A DNA stretch of 64,000 nucleotides from Heliopora coerulea. Its lineage: Eukaryota > Cnidaria > Anthozoa > Scleralcyonacea > Helioporidae. Below are positions 45,126 through 57,900 of the stretch, piece by piece. The stretch lies in contig JASJOG010000011.1 in the NCBI GenBank assembly GCA_030142905.1, positions 2,170,001 to 2,234,000 of the forward strand. Reading direction: 5' to 3'. The notes under the pieces were generated by a model that saw only the letters and a list, made by a program, of their open reading frames with translations, was not told where the DNA came from and ran no database searches. Numbering within the stretch: position 1 is the first letter of the stretch; the number at the start of each line of letters is the position of its first letter. Position numbers and translations under genes: made by a program.

Positions 45126-46682
45126 TTAAGCTTTCTTGTTTCTTTCAAAAGGATTTGACAAGGAAGCACACCTTAAGCGTGATCTCGAAGGTTGATATTT
45201 CTTGGAACCTTCATGAATGAGTCTTTCTTGACAGCGGTCCCAGCCATCTTGAACAGTCTTTGCCTTCCATTTACCGTTCCTCTGGTACACCGAGTGGTAC
45301 AGTTCTCTGTCCTCGTAGATTTCGAGAATTGGCGGCAAGGTAACTGTCCGATCAAGTACTGGCAGAGCATATTCTTCCGTTGCTTGTCTTGTTGTAGTCT
45401 TATAGAGTCCACCAATCATGTTGTTCTGATCCTTTTCAACTGTCTCTTCCTAAGGATTTTTTAAGATTCTATCATTCTAAAAATATTCGTAAATTTACTG
45501 TCAATGATCGATTTGTCTGAGGAGATAAGTTTTACCAGGCTTTAGATTCTATAATATCGATTCAAAATGGTTTCGCATGGTAAAATTTGAACTGATCCAC
45601 TAAAATCCACGAAGATAAAACAAAAGTTACTGAGTTTAGAGGTTAAGGTAGTAGCTTGGTTAGGGAAGAAGGATTTCATGGCTGAATGCATTTTATAGTA
45701 CACTTTTTTAGCAACAAATCAAGAAACAGACCTTAGAATGAACTAGCCAAATGAGTGCCCCCCGTTGAATAAAATTTGTATAACAAGGACTAGGCGTACA
45801 GAACGAGAGTCTACCTGTTCTTTACCTCTCGATTATCGGAATACAATGGTTAGTCGCAGAAATATTTGGCTCAATTATTCTGAAACTAGGACAAACTCTT
45901 GTTTGTCACAGTCAGGCATATTTTCGTCAACCCTCCCTGTAAAATTCTCGTCCTATGCCAAGGAGCGCGGTCCGAAAATTCTTGAGCAATGTTTCCCACC
46001 ATCGGAGCACGTTTGGAATAAATACAGCGAAAAATGCGCGTTTTCGTTAAAAACCTGGCAACGCGTAACATACCTTTCTGACATTTTGTAAATTTCTGGT
46101 CTGGTTACTAAGGAATCAAGAAATCAAACTTTTCCTTGAAAGAAACTCGGAATCACTTTTAGACCTTTTAAGTTAAAGAATAAGCGTTCAATTCTAATAT
46201 AAAAAAAATCCGATTTTCAAAAGGACTTTGAATTAATTCAAAGTTTGTTAAGGAAAATGTGGGACGAAAAGGATTAAAATGACTGCATACATAATGAACA
46301 CCAATTTGCAGCCTCTTACATCGTCTGTCTCGTTCTTGTTTTTGAAATCTTTTTTCAAGTCGTCTTCACTTTTTGCGCTTATTGATCCCCTTGTTGAACT
46401 CTGTCTGGAGCCACTTCTTGTTTTTCTTCCAGAACCACTTACACTCTTACCACTTGTCGCTATGCTGCGTTCTTTCCTACTTTTGGGACGTTCACATTCG
46501 CCTGTTGGACCAAATCCTAACGTTGACCTCTCGAACTTGAGGATGCGATGAGGAAAAATACCAATGGAGTGAGGAAAAGAACGAGGGATAACTTTGTCCG
46601 GTGTGTCTACCACGAAGCTAGCGTAATAATGAAATCTCTTAGGTGCATGATAAGACCTTGAAAAACTTGACCTTAGAACCAT
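45126..46682 (-). CDS. Unrecognised protein, two exons, 228 residues
   Basis: Exons 46320-46682 and 45126-45449 (TAA), joined in phase 0 by a gtaaga donor and a CCTTAG acceptor. ATG at 46682 has an in-frame TAA 15 bases upstream, which supports the start. The first exon gives a basic N-terminus, then a Ser/Arg/Lys-rich low-complexity region (SGKSVSGSGRKTRSGSRQSS) and a charged end. The second gives a Thr/Tyr-rich segment with LPVLDRTVTLPPILEIYEDRELY, then a basic tail. No catalytic motif, signal peptide or membrane span is evident. I do not recognise the family. It lies 3' of NECAB on the same strand, about 0.7 kb away. Confidence 0.5.
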
Positions 46683-47393
46683 ACGTGGTTTCGTTTACCA
46701 CAATGAGCATACCAGTCTTGAGAAACTCCAGGTTGAGTAGATTTCAATTATAGGTTTTTATTAGATAACGTCATGAAAGAGATGTCCATCTCGCACGCAA
46801 AAATTGTGGCTAGGACGTGACGGGAATATAAAACCGACTACAAAATAGAAGTTAGCCGAGATATAGTCTCGAATTGCCTAATACCTTTAGGTCTTGTTGC
46901 CACTCATCACAAGCCATTACTCCCAACTGAGTACGAACGTTTGCGTTGAAGTTAAAACAACTTACAGTTGCTTTTAATTGGGAGCGCACACTCGTGGTTC
47001 GCGGTGAGCAAGATTTTCTAAATGTCTAGAAATACGATCTAAAGCATGTTTCAAGTACCTTTCGCGGAAAATTTCCGTTCATGGAGCCTTGCTGGTACCT
47101 CATGCACTGAAAAGGTCCCCCCAAAAACAAAATTAAACCCTGCTGTAGCTCCTTACATTCGTCCATACGAAAATAACGAGGTTATTAAGATAAATATAAT
47201 CAGATGTAGTTTATTTTAAATTGAGTATACAATGAATCGGTATCCTCGTTACTCATTTGTGTGTATGTAAATACTTATCACCTATGCTTGAAAATAAATT
47301 ACTATAAATCAGTCTGAGATTCCAAGAGTTTTTGTAAACTGACTTTGCAGGTATCGAGATTGAGCAATGGAGTAAGGATTTCTTCAGTTGAAA

Positions 47394-50300
47394 TTACTCG
47401 TCCATGTCCGTCTCAGTTTGATCCAACCACACCGCTGCAATGAAAGGAAATACATCGTAACTTTGGCGTTTTTCGAATGAGACCGTGTTACATACAGCGA
47501 TTTGCGTCTCGAAAAAGAGAAACTTGCGGTAAGTTGCACAAAAAAACTGAAAGGTGTTATACCCTTTACGCAACTCATTTTTTAAAACTGCGACGTGGCG
47601 AAAAGTAAAATTAAGTTCAACTTTTATCAGTAACTGTTGTTATAAGTTTTGACAAGTCGTATAACGACTTTATCGTGCAACAGTTTTTCGTGCAATGGGA
47701 TCAATCCTATTCATGACCCAAGTTGCAAGAAAAATTGCTTGGCGAAACATGTCTTATAAAAAACTTGAAACAATATGTCCAGGGCATTAAAGATGAGCAA
47801 CGCTTAACTCTAGGTTAAATCTTCACCTGGTATAGGCATCTGCGAATATTCTTCTGGTTGTTGAAGGCAATCGACGTTGGAGCGCAGGAACTCTTTCGAC
47901 TCGGTAGAAGTGTAGTGGCTGGAATCGAGAAAAAAAAATTAAATGTGTACGTTACAAGTAAGCTTGGAGAAGGGAAACGGTATTTGTTATGTTAAGTTTC
48001 GAAACCTTCGTATTAAATTAATTTTTTGGTCGATGAGCTTTTTTATGGGTCTTACCGATTGAAATCAGCCTTGCTGGACCAAATCTCGTACAAGACATAC
48101 ATGTTGGAATTGGTAAATACCCGAATTGACAGCCTTAAATGAAAACACAGAAATGTTCCATGAATTATTTCTACGATCGGTCACAATTTCTCGTGTTCTG
48201 CCCTTCTAAAAACAAATAAATAATTTATTTCCATTGCAAATCACCTACTCCAAGCAGCCTTCAGCATTGCTAGTTTCGTTAATGTAAGTCTTCAAAGATT
48301 TTCGGAACTCCTCTTGACTCTCAATATCAATGACAAACTTACGACGTACAATGATCACCTACATTACAAGACAACAACACCATCTTAGTTCATAAAAATT
48401 TCAGAATTACCATCGAGATAAAACTGTATGTTCTTTGAAAAGAAACTGAATTTTGTTTTGTCTCGTTATCGCATGCACAGTTCGGCGAATATCCTACCGT
48501 TTTATCATTCGGAGGGTCAACTTCTTCTTCAATTACGTTAAACTTTACCTAGTTCGAGAACGAAAAAAGCCATATCACATTTTGTAATGTTCAACAAGCA
48601 AAATAGCCAACTTTTGCCGCAATTTCAATTCTAAATACTGGTTGACTCGCACTTTACTGATGAAGATAACCAAGTCTTTATTCACATGAAGCAGTCTGTA
48701 CTTGTGGAAAGTGACAAATGGATCCTGAATCTTGTGAACATTTTAAATATGGATGTGGATGCTGTGTCAAGCCTGACAGATGTATCATGCTACTCTTAAC
48801 CTTCTGTTATGCGTCAAAATTGGACAAAGCTTCACATAAGAGATGGGATGTTCCTCACAAGTACCTTGCTCTCTAATTTCTTCACCAAGTCGGCCAAGCG
48901 GTCAACTTGCGACGACAATTGCGATACTGAGGTCCCTATACATAAGGCAAAATTGTAACTAAATGTTATTACAAAGTTAATGCTGCCAGTGGAACTTCAC
49001 ATCAATACATTAAATCAAAACAATTTTTAGAATAAACTATAAACAATGTTTCTCTGACAAAGTTAAATTTCACATTCTGCATCACGATGAATAACCATGT
49101 AACCGAAGAATTAAACTACGTGTGTAAGTATATCCATATTCTTGAAGTAGTTTTAACTTTGCTAATCGTGCACCTACTCCATAGTACCTTTTAATCACAG
49201 AAAAGACTGTATGAAAGTTATGAACAGACGAAAGGCATATTCTCATAAACCTATCAAAACATTTTCTTGAGCGTGTAGATTTTTTTTTATTTTTAAAGAA
49301 TTTAGTGATGTGTCTGATGACATGCGATCCAATCAATGCACACAAATACACTCAATACACACATCCATATGCAACTTATTAACCGTAAAGATGTAATCAG
49401 TTTATCTTATGGTGTAGAATAAGTTACATGGTTTGAGTGTTACCATCTACGTAACTGGAAAGTTACGTCCTGTTAAAATTCTATTTCAAAATCATCCTCA
49501 GAGATACATGAACAGAAATCTTTTCCAAAAATCTTTTTTACGTCCTATTAATTCATGTGCTTTTTACTATGTAAGGACAAGACACATGCCCTTGAGAAAT
49601 ATGCGAGACAATGGCCAATTATCGGAATACCATTGTAAGCACTAATCGAATGAAAGGTATTACAAGCAAAGACTTGGCTGCAACCATACCATGTATTCTT
49701 ATTTACAAGTGCTAGTTTCTCTACGACAGCCATTTCCTACCTTCATTGCTTATCTGGTATTGAAACTTTTGACGTTTTTTCCTTGTCTTGGTCGTCACTG
49801 CGTTTCCTCTTTGTTCAACAAACGGAGTGGTGGTTCTACATCAAAAGTAATACTGTGTCACAAATTCCGTATCATTTTGTCAGTTTCCTAAACAGTTAAA
49901 ACTGGTTAAAATTTTAAAAATAAGAACTGTCTTTTTTGAAAAATTCGTAAGCTTTTCACTGTGCAGTGTCACTGGGAATTATTCATGGCATACATTAAAC
50001 ATGTTTTCACCATATATTCATCATGTACATTGTGCGATGGTATAGTGAGTACTCTCGAGCTGTTTGCTGTTGTTTAAATCGCACACCCTATGGTTCCTAA
50101 ACGTTGTATAAAGATAAACAAGGGATAATCACACTCACAATGTTTTCAATTAATATTTAGTTCGTGCAGCAGCATAAGTTGGGCATTGCATCTACAAATC
50201 GGTGGCACTGACCCAGTTACAACGGTAGTTAAAACTGATTTTACCGTTTGTCGTGCTCCTCTTCATCAATTTTCTCCAACGCTGTATCAACATGATATTG

Positions 50301-53300
50301 CAGCGAGCCTAACTGGTTGACAACCTGTAGAAAAAATTCGTATTTCTTGAATCAATTACGTCTTTTGAATAAAATATCAAAAATATTTCTCCTTATTTAA
50401 GGATACATCCTTTGCTATCAGCATAATATTGCAGGTTCTCTTTAACCTTTCCCTTTCACGTTCACCCATTATTTGAGTTTTGTTTTGGCTAACGTCAGAC
50501 AACTCTAGTCAGCAGAGAAACTCGAGTGCGATAGGGTTAAGACCTACCTTTCGCCTCCAAGGTGCCTCCTTAAAATTCTGTTCTAACAAACGCCAGATAA
50601 GCTCATTTAGCATGGTAAGACATAAGATGGTGACTCCCATCGGGTTAATCCAATCTTAATCAACCCTTGCAAAGAAAAGTTGTCACCTCGAAGTTTTATT
50701 CTGACTAACGTCTGTTGACTTCATTTATACATCGTAAACCTGATTCCTGAATTTACTGCAAGTCACCCTTTTCTCGAAAATTTAAAGTTTGAAAAATTAA
50801 ACGTTCTGGCGGAAGGTGCCTGGAATATGGACTATACAAAAGCAACAAGCCCTTTAATTTACAAATTTGAAATTTTAACACTGGAAGTGTTTGCATGTAC
50901 TCCATCAGTTTGTACCTCATGCATCAGGAATCTTGTAGTAAACTTCTCAAAAAACGAAGCAGTTGGATAACTCTAGAAAATTTAAACACAAAAACTTTGC
51001 TGTAAATCGTCTTGATTCAACATGGTCTGCAGAATTGATAATACATGAATTTACCTTTGAGGTTTCAAGCAATGCATTGGTCACAGCAGAATTTATATTT
51101 TCCAGACCAGAAAAGATTGGTGAAAATGGACCCAAATGGTTTTGAAAGTAATCTATTAAAAATGAATGACAAAGCCAAATTAACAAAAATTTCTGAAATT
51201 ATTTTAAGAGCTGTGAAGCAACTAAGCTGAAGACTCTCAACTGCTCATACTATACCATGAAAAGTTTGATGGCAGACCCCAGCATCAGTACTCTGTTTCA
51301 TGGTGACACTAACCAAATAATCAATTTCAGCAAACAACTGCCAGGTTTATGTTACTTGATTACAGTTTGTTCATTGAATCTGACTAAAAGAATTATGGCA
51401 TAATAGTGGCATTTTGAAGGATTTCCTGGGTCTGCTGATCTTTACTATTTAACCATAATAGGTTGAATAGCAGAAGGCTGGCATGCAGATAAACCAACAC
51501 ACATGGACTGAAAGACAAACTATAAGGAAAAAAGGCCCTCAGACAAATAAACATTAAAAACTATATATCAATTTCTGACCAATCAAATAAACACAAATAC
51601 CACAAAGCATCATGGCATACAGAGGGCCTGAAATTCACTTTTTTTGAACTCTATTCAGTTTTACATATTGTCTTGAGCTTTTAACATTTTTTCATTAGAA
51701 TTCTCATGTCAAATTGAAGCTTAGCACAGGTGCAAAATGATTGCCACTGCAACATTTACATTCACTTGGTTTATTTGAATGATTACCTTGTTTAGAAAAT
51801 GATCAAACAGGCCTCATTCTCTTAAGTTATTCAACTATTTTAGTCATAATGAACACTCTGTTGCATTGTACAGTCATAAATTTAATTCACTATGGACAAA
51901 GATACTGGGTGTGGTCTATTTAGAAACCTTTATTCGTATCATAATTTGATTAAAGTTATAATAATTATTGCAATGATCATGCTGTAGTTAATGGCTTACC
52001 ACAAAGTTCTTGAGTGTCAATATTGCTGTATTGAAAAAAAATTAAGACACCAGTAGTAAGATGTAGCAGCAACATGAAACAGTTTTGTAATGATTAAAGT
52101 TTATCATTCAACTTGAATCTGACTTGAGTCATCTTCTTAGAAGAATTTGACTCAACTTGAGTCTGCACCATCAAAAGACTAATTGACTTGATAACAGTCA
52201 GTAATACTGACTATCCAATTTTAAGAAGGCTTGATTGGACTCAATAATCATGAAAGATTTATCTTCAGTTGACTTGTCTCAATTTTGACATGAACCATCA
52301 AGCAACAAAACTTATAAGGAAAACTTCAAAAGTCAATTAATTATCTGAAGATGTTATTAATAAACAGAGCTGTCATGCCTGAGGGAAGGATTCAAACTGA
52401 CTTGATCTTGACTTAATTCTCTACCTGATTCAGGTCTACACATTGATTTAACTTCACTTGACTTGAGCTAAGTGAATGATGGAATTGATTATTTTGACTG
52501 ACTTAAGTTGACAACAAATTTGCTTGAGACTTGACTTCAACAGTTTTAGAAACTAATATGTTAGGCCATCAGAAAAAAAAAAAAAAAAAGCTGCATGGCA
52601 TGCTGTATTTTAAATAGGGATTTGTTCTCTTTTAACTTCTCTTGTGCTTTAATACTCTACAAATTTTAAAATTATTTGATACATGTTTGCAACATCATAT
52701 TGATGCTCACCCATTGGAGTAAGGAATATAAGAGTCCAGCAAATTGTCTTAAACAACATCACAGAAACATTATTTTAGGAATATTCCATGATGTTGTTTA
52801 AAGCAATTTGCTGGGCTCTTATGTTCCTTACTTGGATTTGATTTCTGCCTGGTGTTTCATTAACAACAATGATGCTCACCCAGTTATATTCACTGTAATA
52901 TTTTTACAATGATAACTGCAAGTTAAAATACAGATAATTCTTACGCAGTGTTGTGGGTGTCAATATCATTAAAGAGCTTCTCCAGATCTTCCGAGGATAA
53001 AATACCATCACTGAAAAATGTCTTAAATTCCAACATGGACAGAGCTCCATCATCTAAAAATGCACATTTTAAAAAAGCAGAAAATGGCAAACAAATCTGC
53101 TTATGCACATCAACACATGGTGTAATATCTCTCACACATGGATTTGAGCCAGCACAAACACTTGTACATTTAATCAATCTGGCGGACAATAAAAGGCATT
53201 CTTTTTTTACAGTACTTCAACTAATTGTAACTATACATACTTCTGGTATCCTACACATGGCAGTACAACAGTGTGACAACAGGATGTCTCTTATCAAATT

Positions 53301-54774
53301 ACTGGCTAGATCACTAGAATATTAGCCCATTAAGGGGCAAGGACAAACTTTATCATTTTACCCTGGTGAATGCCAGACAGTTTGACTCAACAAGGGGACA
53401 AGTCCTGCCCCTTAATGAGTTAACAGCCATCTCCTTAACCCATTAAGGGGTAAGGGCATACTTCACCATTTTATCCTGGCAAATGCCAGACAATTTTACT
53501 CATCAAGAGTAAGAACCCTGCCTTTTAATGAGTTGACCCATTAAGGGGCAAGGGAATGCTTTAAGATTTTACTTGGGCTTATGCCACATGATTTTACTTA
53601 TCAAGGGGATGAGCCCTGCCCCTTAATGAGTTAATATACAAATAGGTATGGAAAGCAGTCAGTGTAAATAACTAACATTAACATGAGGAATGTACATTAT
53701 GCAGACTCCATTCAGCCAGTTCAGTGACCTTTTCTTGCCATTTTGAGCTTCTATACCATTTCATGAAGTGGGGAGAAGTCCCACTTCCATGTCTCCCCCT
53801 TTCAGTGCCCAGCCATTTTTTTACTTCTAGTGACCCCTGTAAGTAACTGCTCTACAGACAATTAATGCTGCTAAACCCAAAAAACCTTTTCCTTAGCTGA
53901 CCTCAGATCAGGGATGCATGAGGTTACAAATAGAATAAATCAAATATAAGATTTACAGGAATACAACTTCCTTGTTTTGTCGGAGCACCAACAAGCAAAC
54001 AAGGTTGCCAAGTTTTTATCTTCCTTTTTAGTGGTAAGTTTAAAAATATGGTAGGAGGGGCTTAACCCTCTTCTTTGCAGCATTGGGAACCAATAGCCTG
54101 TAGCATCCTATTCTTCTGCCCTTGGGTACAATTGGTATAATGAAAGCTTTGCTAAGCTAAATGTCTGTGCACGGTGCGTCAAAAGTGTAAAGAACGGGTA
54201 TCATTCCTTCAATCCGTATTTTGCTTTCATTTTCCTAAAGATCGACATTGTCTGCCCATTTCGAAACAGGAAGCCGGTTACCTCCTCAAAAATTCGACGA
54301 TTTATTCCCATGTTCGCTTCTCCAGTTTTTCACAAAGTGCGCCTCTTCTCCAAAAAACTGCCCATCCCTTTTTCTTAATTTCGCAGATATCTATGCAGGT
54401 GCAGTTACGATGGACCTCTGCCAACTACGATCAATTGCTACTTAAACGCCATGTAGTTTGATTACGTGTAAATTTGTTAACTTGTTGGCAGCTGAAATAA
54501 ACGACGCGTTATACGTCTACAGCATCGATCACTGCGCAGCGAGTGCTACCTCATCATTTTACAAGATTACATTGCTTTACAGTCTCGAAACTGGACGTAC
54601 CGTTTTTGTCTGCTCGCCTGAAGACCTGCATAAAATTAACAAAGATAAGACAGGAGTAGCAAATGTTAAATCGGTCTTCGAACAACACAGATTTCAATGA
54701 ACAATACTTACGTCTTTGAAAATCGATAGACCATTTGCCACTTGGCTTGGTTTTCTAGTAGTGTCTTCTGCCAT
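47394..54774 (-). CDS. NECAB: N-terminal EF-hand calcium-binding protein (NECAB), complete, 13 exons
   Basis: Neuronal-type calcium-binding protein with EF-hands, a coiled coil and a C-terminal ABM (antibiotic-biosynthesis-monooxygenase-like) domain. Exons in transcript order: 54712-54774, 54601-54625, 52945-53053, 52000-52025, 51055-51152, 50245-50324, 49741-49835, 48865-48935, 48498-48548, 48249-48358, 48056-48133, 47827-47918, 47394-47434. The sum is 939 nt, 312 residues, in frame throughout. A complete EF-hand loop (DKNDDGALSMLE) is built from the 25-nt exon 2 and exon 3. A second loop follows (DTHNTANIDTQE). Exons 5-8 form the coiled-coil and basic linker. The ABM region includes KFVIDIESQEEF, SNMYVLYEIWSS and FLRSNVD, as in vertebrate NECAB1-3. 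Human NECAB1 is 351 residues. Which vertebrate paralog it matches best cannot be told. Confidence 0.92.
52719..52831. repeat. About 43-bp inverted repeat in a NECAB intron
   Basis: GTAAGGAATATAAGAGTCCAGC pairs (with mismatches) with GCTGGGCTCTTATGTTCCTTAC and continues through AAACAACATCA. Loop about 25 nt. Confidence 0.8.
53325..53640. repeat. Three diverged tandem copies of an about 100-bp unit with inverted ends
   Basis: Each unit opens with CCCATTAAGGGG and closes with CCCTTAATGAGTT, so the unit ends are inverted repeats of each other. The middles share a TTTTA(C/T)C(T)TGG..ATGCCA core. It lies in NECAB intron 2 and looks like nested or tandem MITE copies. Confidence 0.75.
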
Positions 54775-54937
54775 AATCTGGGCTGTGGTCTCAACACTTC
54801 TCGATTTGCTTATTTGTAACAACAATCTCGATTTAAGGGACCGCCCGGGCTCTAACATGTGAATACTCTTTTCAAAGGGGGGTTGCTACATGTATTTCAA
54901 TTGAAGCCATGTTTTGAAAAGTAGTCTTGGTACTGTT
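54775..54937. promoter_or_regulatory. Shared divergent promoter of NECAB and PMS2
   Basis: Only 163 bases separate the two start codons, which point away from each other. It includes a GC-rich patch (GACCGCCCGGGCTC, 54839-54852). No TATA box is evident on either side. Both 5' UTRs must lie within this interval unless there are further 5' exons. Confidence 0.6.
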
Positions 54938-57900
54938 ATGAGTTCTCCCATTGTAAAAGCGATCGATCGTCGTTCTGTCCATCAGATATGCTCTGGCCAA
55001 GTTGTTATAACCCTTTCGACCGCTATGAAAGAGCTGGTTGAAAACAGCTTGGATGCCAGGGCAACAAACATTGAAATTCGATTGAAGAATTGGGGTGCAG
55101 ATAGTTTAGAAGTCGTAGACAACGGATCGGGAGTGTTGCCAGAAAATTTCCAAGCTCTTGCACTGAAACACCACACGTCAAAACTAAATGTCTTCTCAGA
55201 TTTGGTCGGAGTTGAGACGTTTGGGTTTCGTGGTGAAGCACTCAGTTCGTTGTGTGCATTGAGGTACTGCAAAGTCAATTTTTTATCACGTTAACTGTTT
55301 CCACACCAGGGCATCCCTTTCACGGAATTTATCGTGATTGCTACCGGACTGTTTTGAGGCAGCATCTTGCCTGCACGGAATTCTTTCTCGCCTATCCAAA
55401 CCCAAGGAGAATCCATTTTCTATTGAGCCTACTAGTGTAGGCTATACCTGCTTACACAAGTCAGATCCATGGGTGGTTGCAGGACCACTATTCTTGCCCT
55501 GTCACACAGCTGCAACAGTTTCATTTAAACACAAGCCACATTAAAATCTTATTGAATACTGAAATTTTTTCTTTTGTGTGCTCTCAACCTAAAGATTCAA
55601 CTGTATATGAAAAAACCTTCATGGCCACCTTTTACATGTTGTTCTGGCCATCACTTGATGACTTTATTCAAAATAGCATGAGATGATTTAATTTAGCTTC
55701 TAAAAGAAAGGTCCTAGACACTGCCTTTATTTATACTGGATAACCCTATAAGTTAGCTGAGCTGTTCTCTCAAGAGGTCCAGAAAGGGCCACCCCTTATG
55801 AGTCGAGTGTTACTACAGGAGGAAACTGGAGTACCCAAAGAAAACCTGTGATTCTCAGCACAGTCAAACTGGACAGCATGTATCTCACATGTCCCCAAGG
55901 TAACTTTAATCGAATAGCTGCACAAAGTTAGAATTGAGCTCTAGTCATGGTGGTGAGACATATGCTCTACCACTGTGCCACCAGCACCTTTAATGGTCTG
56001 TTTTATAATATATAGTATAAAAGTCACTGTTATGCACTGATCTCCATACCAATTGTATATTAACATGTCACCATTCTTCCTGAGGTTTCTGTTGGTAAAC
56101 TGGGAGTAGAAAGCACTAATAAATGATGACAAAATTTCCCAAATTATGTACATCTGAATTGCATATGTACCAGAATCTTCAACTTCTTATTTTGAAATTG
56201 ACAAACAGTAGCTTACTGATATTGACAGTCATTTCAGACTTTAAAGAAAAGATGAGCATTGTATCATGTGAGTTTAAAGTGACATGTTGATGTCTCAGAA
56301 TCTGGGACATGTTTGTCATCTTTTACCAATTCCTCCAACATCCACTTTGCCTAAGACATTTACTCAAGGGATGAGGATGGCCATAAACTTTCCCAAGCTT
56401 CCTGCAGTTCCTTGGTTGTGAATCCCAGTTTTTATATATTAACTATATTATTTTTTTAAATGACCAGTGACTTGTCTATCACAACATGCCATCACTCAAA
56501 AAGCATTGGAGCTAGAATAGAATACAATCATGATGGGCAAATAACCAAACAAGCTGCTGCAGCCAGAGTTCCAGGAACCACAGTCATTCTCCAAAATCTC
56601 TTTTCCACACTTCCAGTGAGACACAAGGAATTTTTACGAAATCTGAAAAGGGAATATGCCAAACTTGTTCAGGTGCTACAAAGTTATTGTGTAATCTCAA
56701 CTGGAGTGAGATTTAGTTGTTACACCCAATCAGAAAAAGGAAAGAAGAATTTGGTACTGTCTACTAATGGAAATGCTGAAATGAAGGAGAATATAAGTAA
56801 TGTGTTTGGACCAAAACAGGTTGTGTATTCTTTTAATTTGGATACAGTCGTTAGTTATATACGTACAATATTGTACTGCCAGCAGTGGTTTTACCATGTA
56901 CAGCCCCTGTCACGTTTTCTATACCAGGCTCTGAGCCATTGTGTATCAACCTTATGTGTCAAAAAGGAATGAAATTCTCATTTATACTGAACCATTCTTT
57001 CCAATTATAAGACACCAATAATTTCACACATAGAGAGGGAAGCAAAATTAGTAATGTCCTTGTAATGCCCTTCTTGTCACTCTCATTTGTGCAGTTTCTC
57101 AACAAACTTCTCAGTCTCATAAATCAATGCACCAACCAAGCCACTGATCTCCAGATACCTTTACTTGTTAAACAAAATTGTTTGCCCTAACCACAAGAAA
57201 ATTATAAAGTCACTAAGAGTCACCTTGGGTTGGAAGCGTTAACATGTTAAATTATTGCTTTAAGCTTTTCAATAATTTCACAGTTGGTGTTTTTTTCACT
57301 GGTTACATTATAGGTTAAAAGGGTAAAATAATCACTGATGTTGAAATGTTTTTTCATGCAGTTACAAACCTTATTAGAGTTCAAGCAAGTACGCCCAACG
57401 CCAGAAGATTGTGAAGAACAAGGAGTTGACATTGCCAAAACTGATGACAACCCAACATTTTGTTTGACTGGATTTGTGTCTCGCTGTGACCACGGAGCAG
57501 GCCGTAGTGCCACCGACAGACAGTACATTTATATCAATAAACGACCATGTGACTTACCCAAAGTGATAAGACTGGTAAATGAAGTTTATCATGGTTACAA
57601 CAGAAATCGGTATCCATTTTTGGTGCTAAACATTTCATTGGACAAAGGTATGGTTCATTGATGGTAACCATATAAGAGATGAAAGGTGTCTTATATTTAT
57701 GTTTATAAATGGAGTATGTCGTGCGTAAGTAGGAAAATGTTAAAAAGATGATAAACTGCTTGCAAAAATTCTCATTGGCTTTACTTCTTTCCGTTTTTTC
57801 CATAGAACTGGTTGATTTGAACGTTACGCCCGACAAACGTCAAGTGTTTGTACAACAAGAGAAACTCCTTTTAGCCACAATCAAAAGTTCGTTGAAGTCC

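Noticed and set aside
53729..53750. Candidate 22-nt NECAB exon between AG and GT
   Set aside because: It keeps frame but encodes no acidic EF-loop residues and has a poor acceptor; the 25-nt exon at 54601-54625 fits the family exactly.
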